NCBI GenBank assembly: GCA_017420455.1 | Contig: JAFOJB010000470.1 | Location: 1 to 6,895 of the forward strand | Length of the DNA: 6,895 nt | DNA from: Blautia sp. | GTDB taxonomy: Bacteria > Bacillota > Clostridia > Lachnospirales > Lachnospiraceae | Reading direction: 5' to 3' | Part shown: piece after piece, positions 5,681 through 6,895 of the stretch | How positions within the stretch are numbered: position 1 is the stretch's first letter | Layout of the letters: each line of letters opens with the position of its first letter | Program-made: the position numbers and the translations under genes | The notes under the pieces: model-generated | The model's database searches: none | What the model saw: the letters and a program-made list of their open reading frames with translations, nothing else | Told to the model about the DNA's origin: nothing

Positions 5681-5721
5681 AAGGGGCTGTGAAAAAGCAG
5701 ACGGCTTTTTCACAGCCCCTT
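5681..5721. terminator. Perfect 18-bp hairpin, bidirectional terminator
   Basis: AAGGGGCTGTGAAAAAGC (5681-5698) pairs perfectly with 5704-5721 around a 5-nt loop, AGACG. It lies between convergent genes. On the minus strand the stem runs into TTTT, a good intrinsic terminator for the HD-GYP gene. On the plus strand the T run is inside the stem and only ATTCTGACTTTT follows, so termination of the secreted protein gene may be weaker. Confidence 0.85.
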
Positions 5722-5773
5722 ATTCTGACTTTTCCCGGTCAGACCGGTTTCCCGGCTGTGGGCGGGCAGCAGG

Positions 5774-6895
5774 CTATCCCGCCCGGTAATACTCCTCCAG
5801 CCTTGGTCTTGCCCTTTCATAGACAGACCGGAGAGCCGGGTCAAACTGTGTTCCCATACCTTCCATAATAATCTGATCAGCCTTCTCGAAACCAAAGGCC
5901 TCCTTATACACTCTCCTGCTCACAAGGGCATCATATACATCCGCGACAGCCATGATCCTCGCTTCTATGGGAATCTTCTCTCCTTTCAGGCCTTCGGGAT
6001 AGCCTGAACCATCCCACCGTTCATGATGATAATGCGCCACATTTTCCGCTACGGTCTTAAAGGATTCATCGTCAGTGTGAAGAAGGATTTCGTGTATGAC
6101 CTTTGCTCCTTCTGCCGCATGCTGCTTCATCTTTTCATATTCTCCCTCACTGAAACGGCCGGGTTTGCGGAGCACGGCATCATCGACGGATATTTTCCCA
6201 AGGTCGTGCATAGGCGCCGCTTTGATCACATCCCTGCAGAACTCGCCGGACAGAGAAAAAACGCCCTCCTTCGTGATCTCATCGATCAGAATCCTGACAC
6301 CGTCGCTTGTTCTCCTGATATGCCCTCCGGTGGAATTATCTCTGCTTTCAACCATCATCGCAAGACTCAAAATGAGGTTATCGTGCATCTCTACAATATG
6401 TCTTGTTTTCTCCTCCACCTCTTTCTGCAGATTTTCATTATAGGTGTCCAGAAGCCGGATGTATTTTTTATTTGCGGTATCATCTATGAATGTGACGATA
6501 TAGCCGCGCTTACGGCTTCCATCGTAAAGATAATTGACATTTACATTGTAGATCCTGTCATTCTCCGTGTTTTTGTCCGCATCGCATACGGTATGTACAA
6601 AGGTATTGTTTTCCGGATTTTTCCGGAAGGTATCCAGAAAATGGCGGATTTTTCTCTGCTGCGGACTGTATCCGAACATCTCGTCCACCGCTGTGTCTGC
6701 CAGAACCGGAACAAGTTCCTTTGCGATGTCATTGCTCCCAAGGTATCTGCATCTGAAATCAAATGATACGTATCCGACCTTGTGCTCCTGTACATAAGAG
6801 TCTATGACCGTATTGCTCACGTCATACAGATTTACCCGGTACGCGATGAGAAGATATATAACCTCCGCAGCAGCATAGCCCAGAGGAACCAGGTC
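5774..6895 (-). CDS. Membrane/PAS-linked HD-GYP c-di-GMP phosphodiesterase, 5' end outside window
   Basis: The frame stays open to the right edge, so the start is missing. The visible part is 373 residues. Residues 1-18 look like the end of a membrane segment followed by YRVNLYDV, a junction seen after the 7TM region of histidine-kinase-type sensors. A PAS-like domain (about 28-145) and a coiled-coil linker (about 145-172) lead to a complete HD-GYP domain (about 172-365): H192, the HD pair H230-D231 in HDLGK, H259, H288, H290-H291, GYP at 298-300 in WDGSGYPEGLKG, and D319. HD-GYP proteins hydrolyse cyclic di-GMP, lowering its level and affecting motility and surface attachment. An internal GTG at 6820 has no ribosome binding site and is not the start. 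The gene ends just before the 5681-5721 hairpin. Confidence 0.93.
   Translation of the reverse strand, partial: DLVPLGYAAAEVIYLLIAYRVNLYDVSNTVIDSYVQEHKVGYVSFDFRCRYLGSNDIAKELVPVLADTAVDEMFGYSPQQRKIRHFLDTFRKNPENNTFVHTVCDADKNTENDRIYNVNVNYLYDGSRKRGYIVTFIDDTANKKYIRLLDTYNENLQKEVEEKTRHIVEMHDNLILSLAMMVESRDNSTGGHIRRTSDGVRILIDEITKEGVFSLSGEFCRDVIKAAPMHDLGKISVDDAVLRKPGRFSEGEYEKMKQHAAEGAKVIHEILLHTDDESFKTVAENVAHYHHERWDGSGYPEGLKGEKIPIEARIMAVADVYDALVSRRVYKEAFGFEKADQIIMEGMGTQFDPALRSVYERARPRLEEYYRAG

Noticed and set aside
5731..5743. CCGGT-CAG-ACCGG palindrome downstream of the 5681-5721 hairpin
   Set aside because: The stem is short, the loop is 3 nt, and no T tract of note follows; the neighbouring 18-bp hairpin explains termination better.
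5774..6820. GTG at 6820 as the start of the HD-GYP gene
   Set aside because: The same frame continues to the window edge with a hydrophobic segment and YRVNLYDV, and no ribosome binding site precedes the GTG.
1..6895. CRISPR arrays, insertion sequences, tRNA or rRNA genes
   Set aside because: No regularly spaced repeats, transposase motifs, cloverleaf or rRNA-like sequence were seen on either strand.

Overview
The window looks like ordinary chromosome from a low-to-mid GC Gram-positive Clostridia bacterium, most likely a gut or rumen member of the Lachnospiraceae. This is inferred from strong AGGAGG-type ribosome binding sites, near-consensus sigma-A promoters, secreted proteins with choline/glucan-binding-type aromatic repeats, a GlsB/YeaQ-type membrane protein, a cytoplasmic GH43 enzyme, and an HD-GYP protein fused to a membrane/PAS sensor of a type common in that family. 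I see no tRNA, rRNA, CRISPR array, transposase, phage gene or plasmid gene.

Layout from left to right. (1) A metallophosphoesterase gene on the minus strand (107-865) has its own promoter. (2) It is divergent from a GH43 glycosidase gene on the plus strand (1223-2695); the roughly 360-bp gap holds a promoter for each gene, several dyads and four CTGCAG palindromes. (3) After GH43 comes a 320-bp gene-free stretch: a GC-rich part, then a nested inverted-repeat element (2889-2999) ending in a T tract, probably the GH43 terminator. (4) On the minus strand lie a 77-residue GlsB/YeaQ/YmgE-like membrane protein (3016-3249) and, upstream of it, a secreted protein with two fibronectin type III domains, cell-wall-binding repeats and a transglutaminase-like domain (3395-4735). 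Two copies of a 19-bp repeat sit between them. (5) The transglutaminase-like gene is divergent from a second secreted repeat protein (4969-5652, plus strand). The 233-bp gap contains two convincing sigma-A promoters and a perfect dyad over one -10 box. (6) A perfect 18-bp hairpin (5681-5721) separates that gene from a convergent minus-strand gene running off the right edge, which encodes a membrane/PAS/HD-GYP c-di-GMP phosphodiesterase.

The clearest functional unit is the divergent pair of secreted proteins with related aromatic repeats, plausibly surface proteins sharing one control region. The other genes appear to be single transcription units with unrelated jobs: intracellular oligosaccharide hydrolysis, phosphoester hydrolysis, an envelope stress protein and c-di-GMP turnover. 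I do not see strong evidence for a wholly new system. The items most worth checking are non-coding: the nested inverted-repeat element and the arm sequence it shares with the 5681-5721 hairpin, the repeat pair beside the glsB-like gene, and the operator-like dyads over several promoters.
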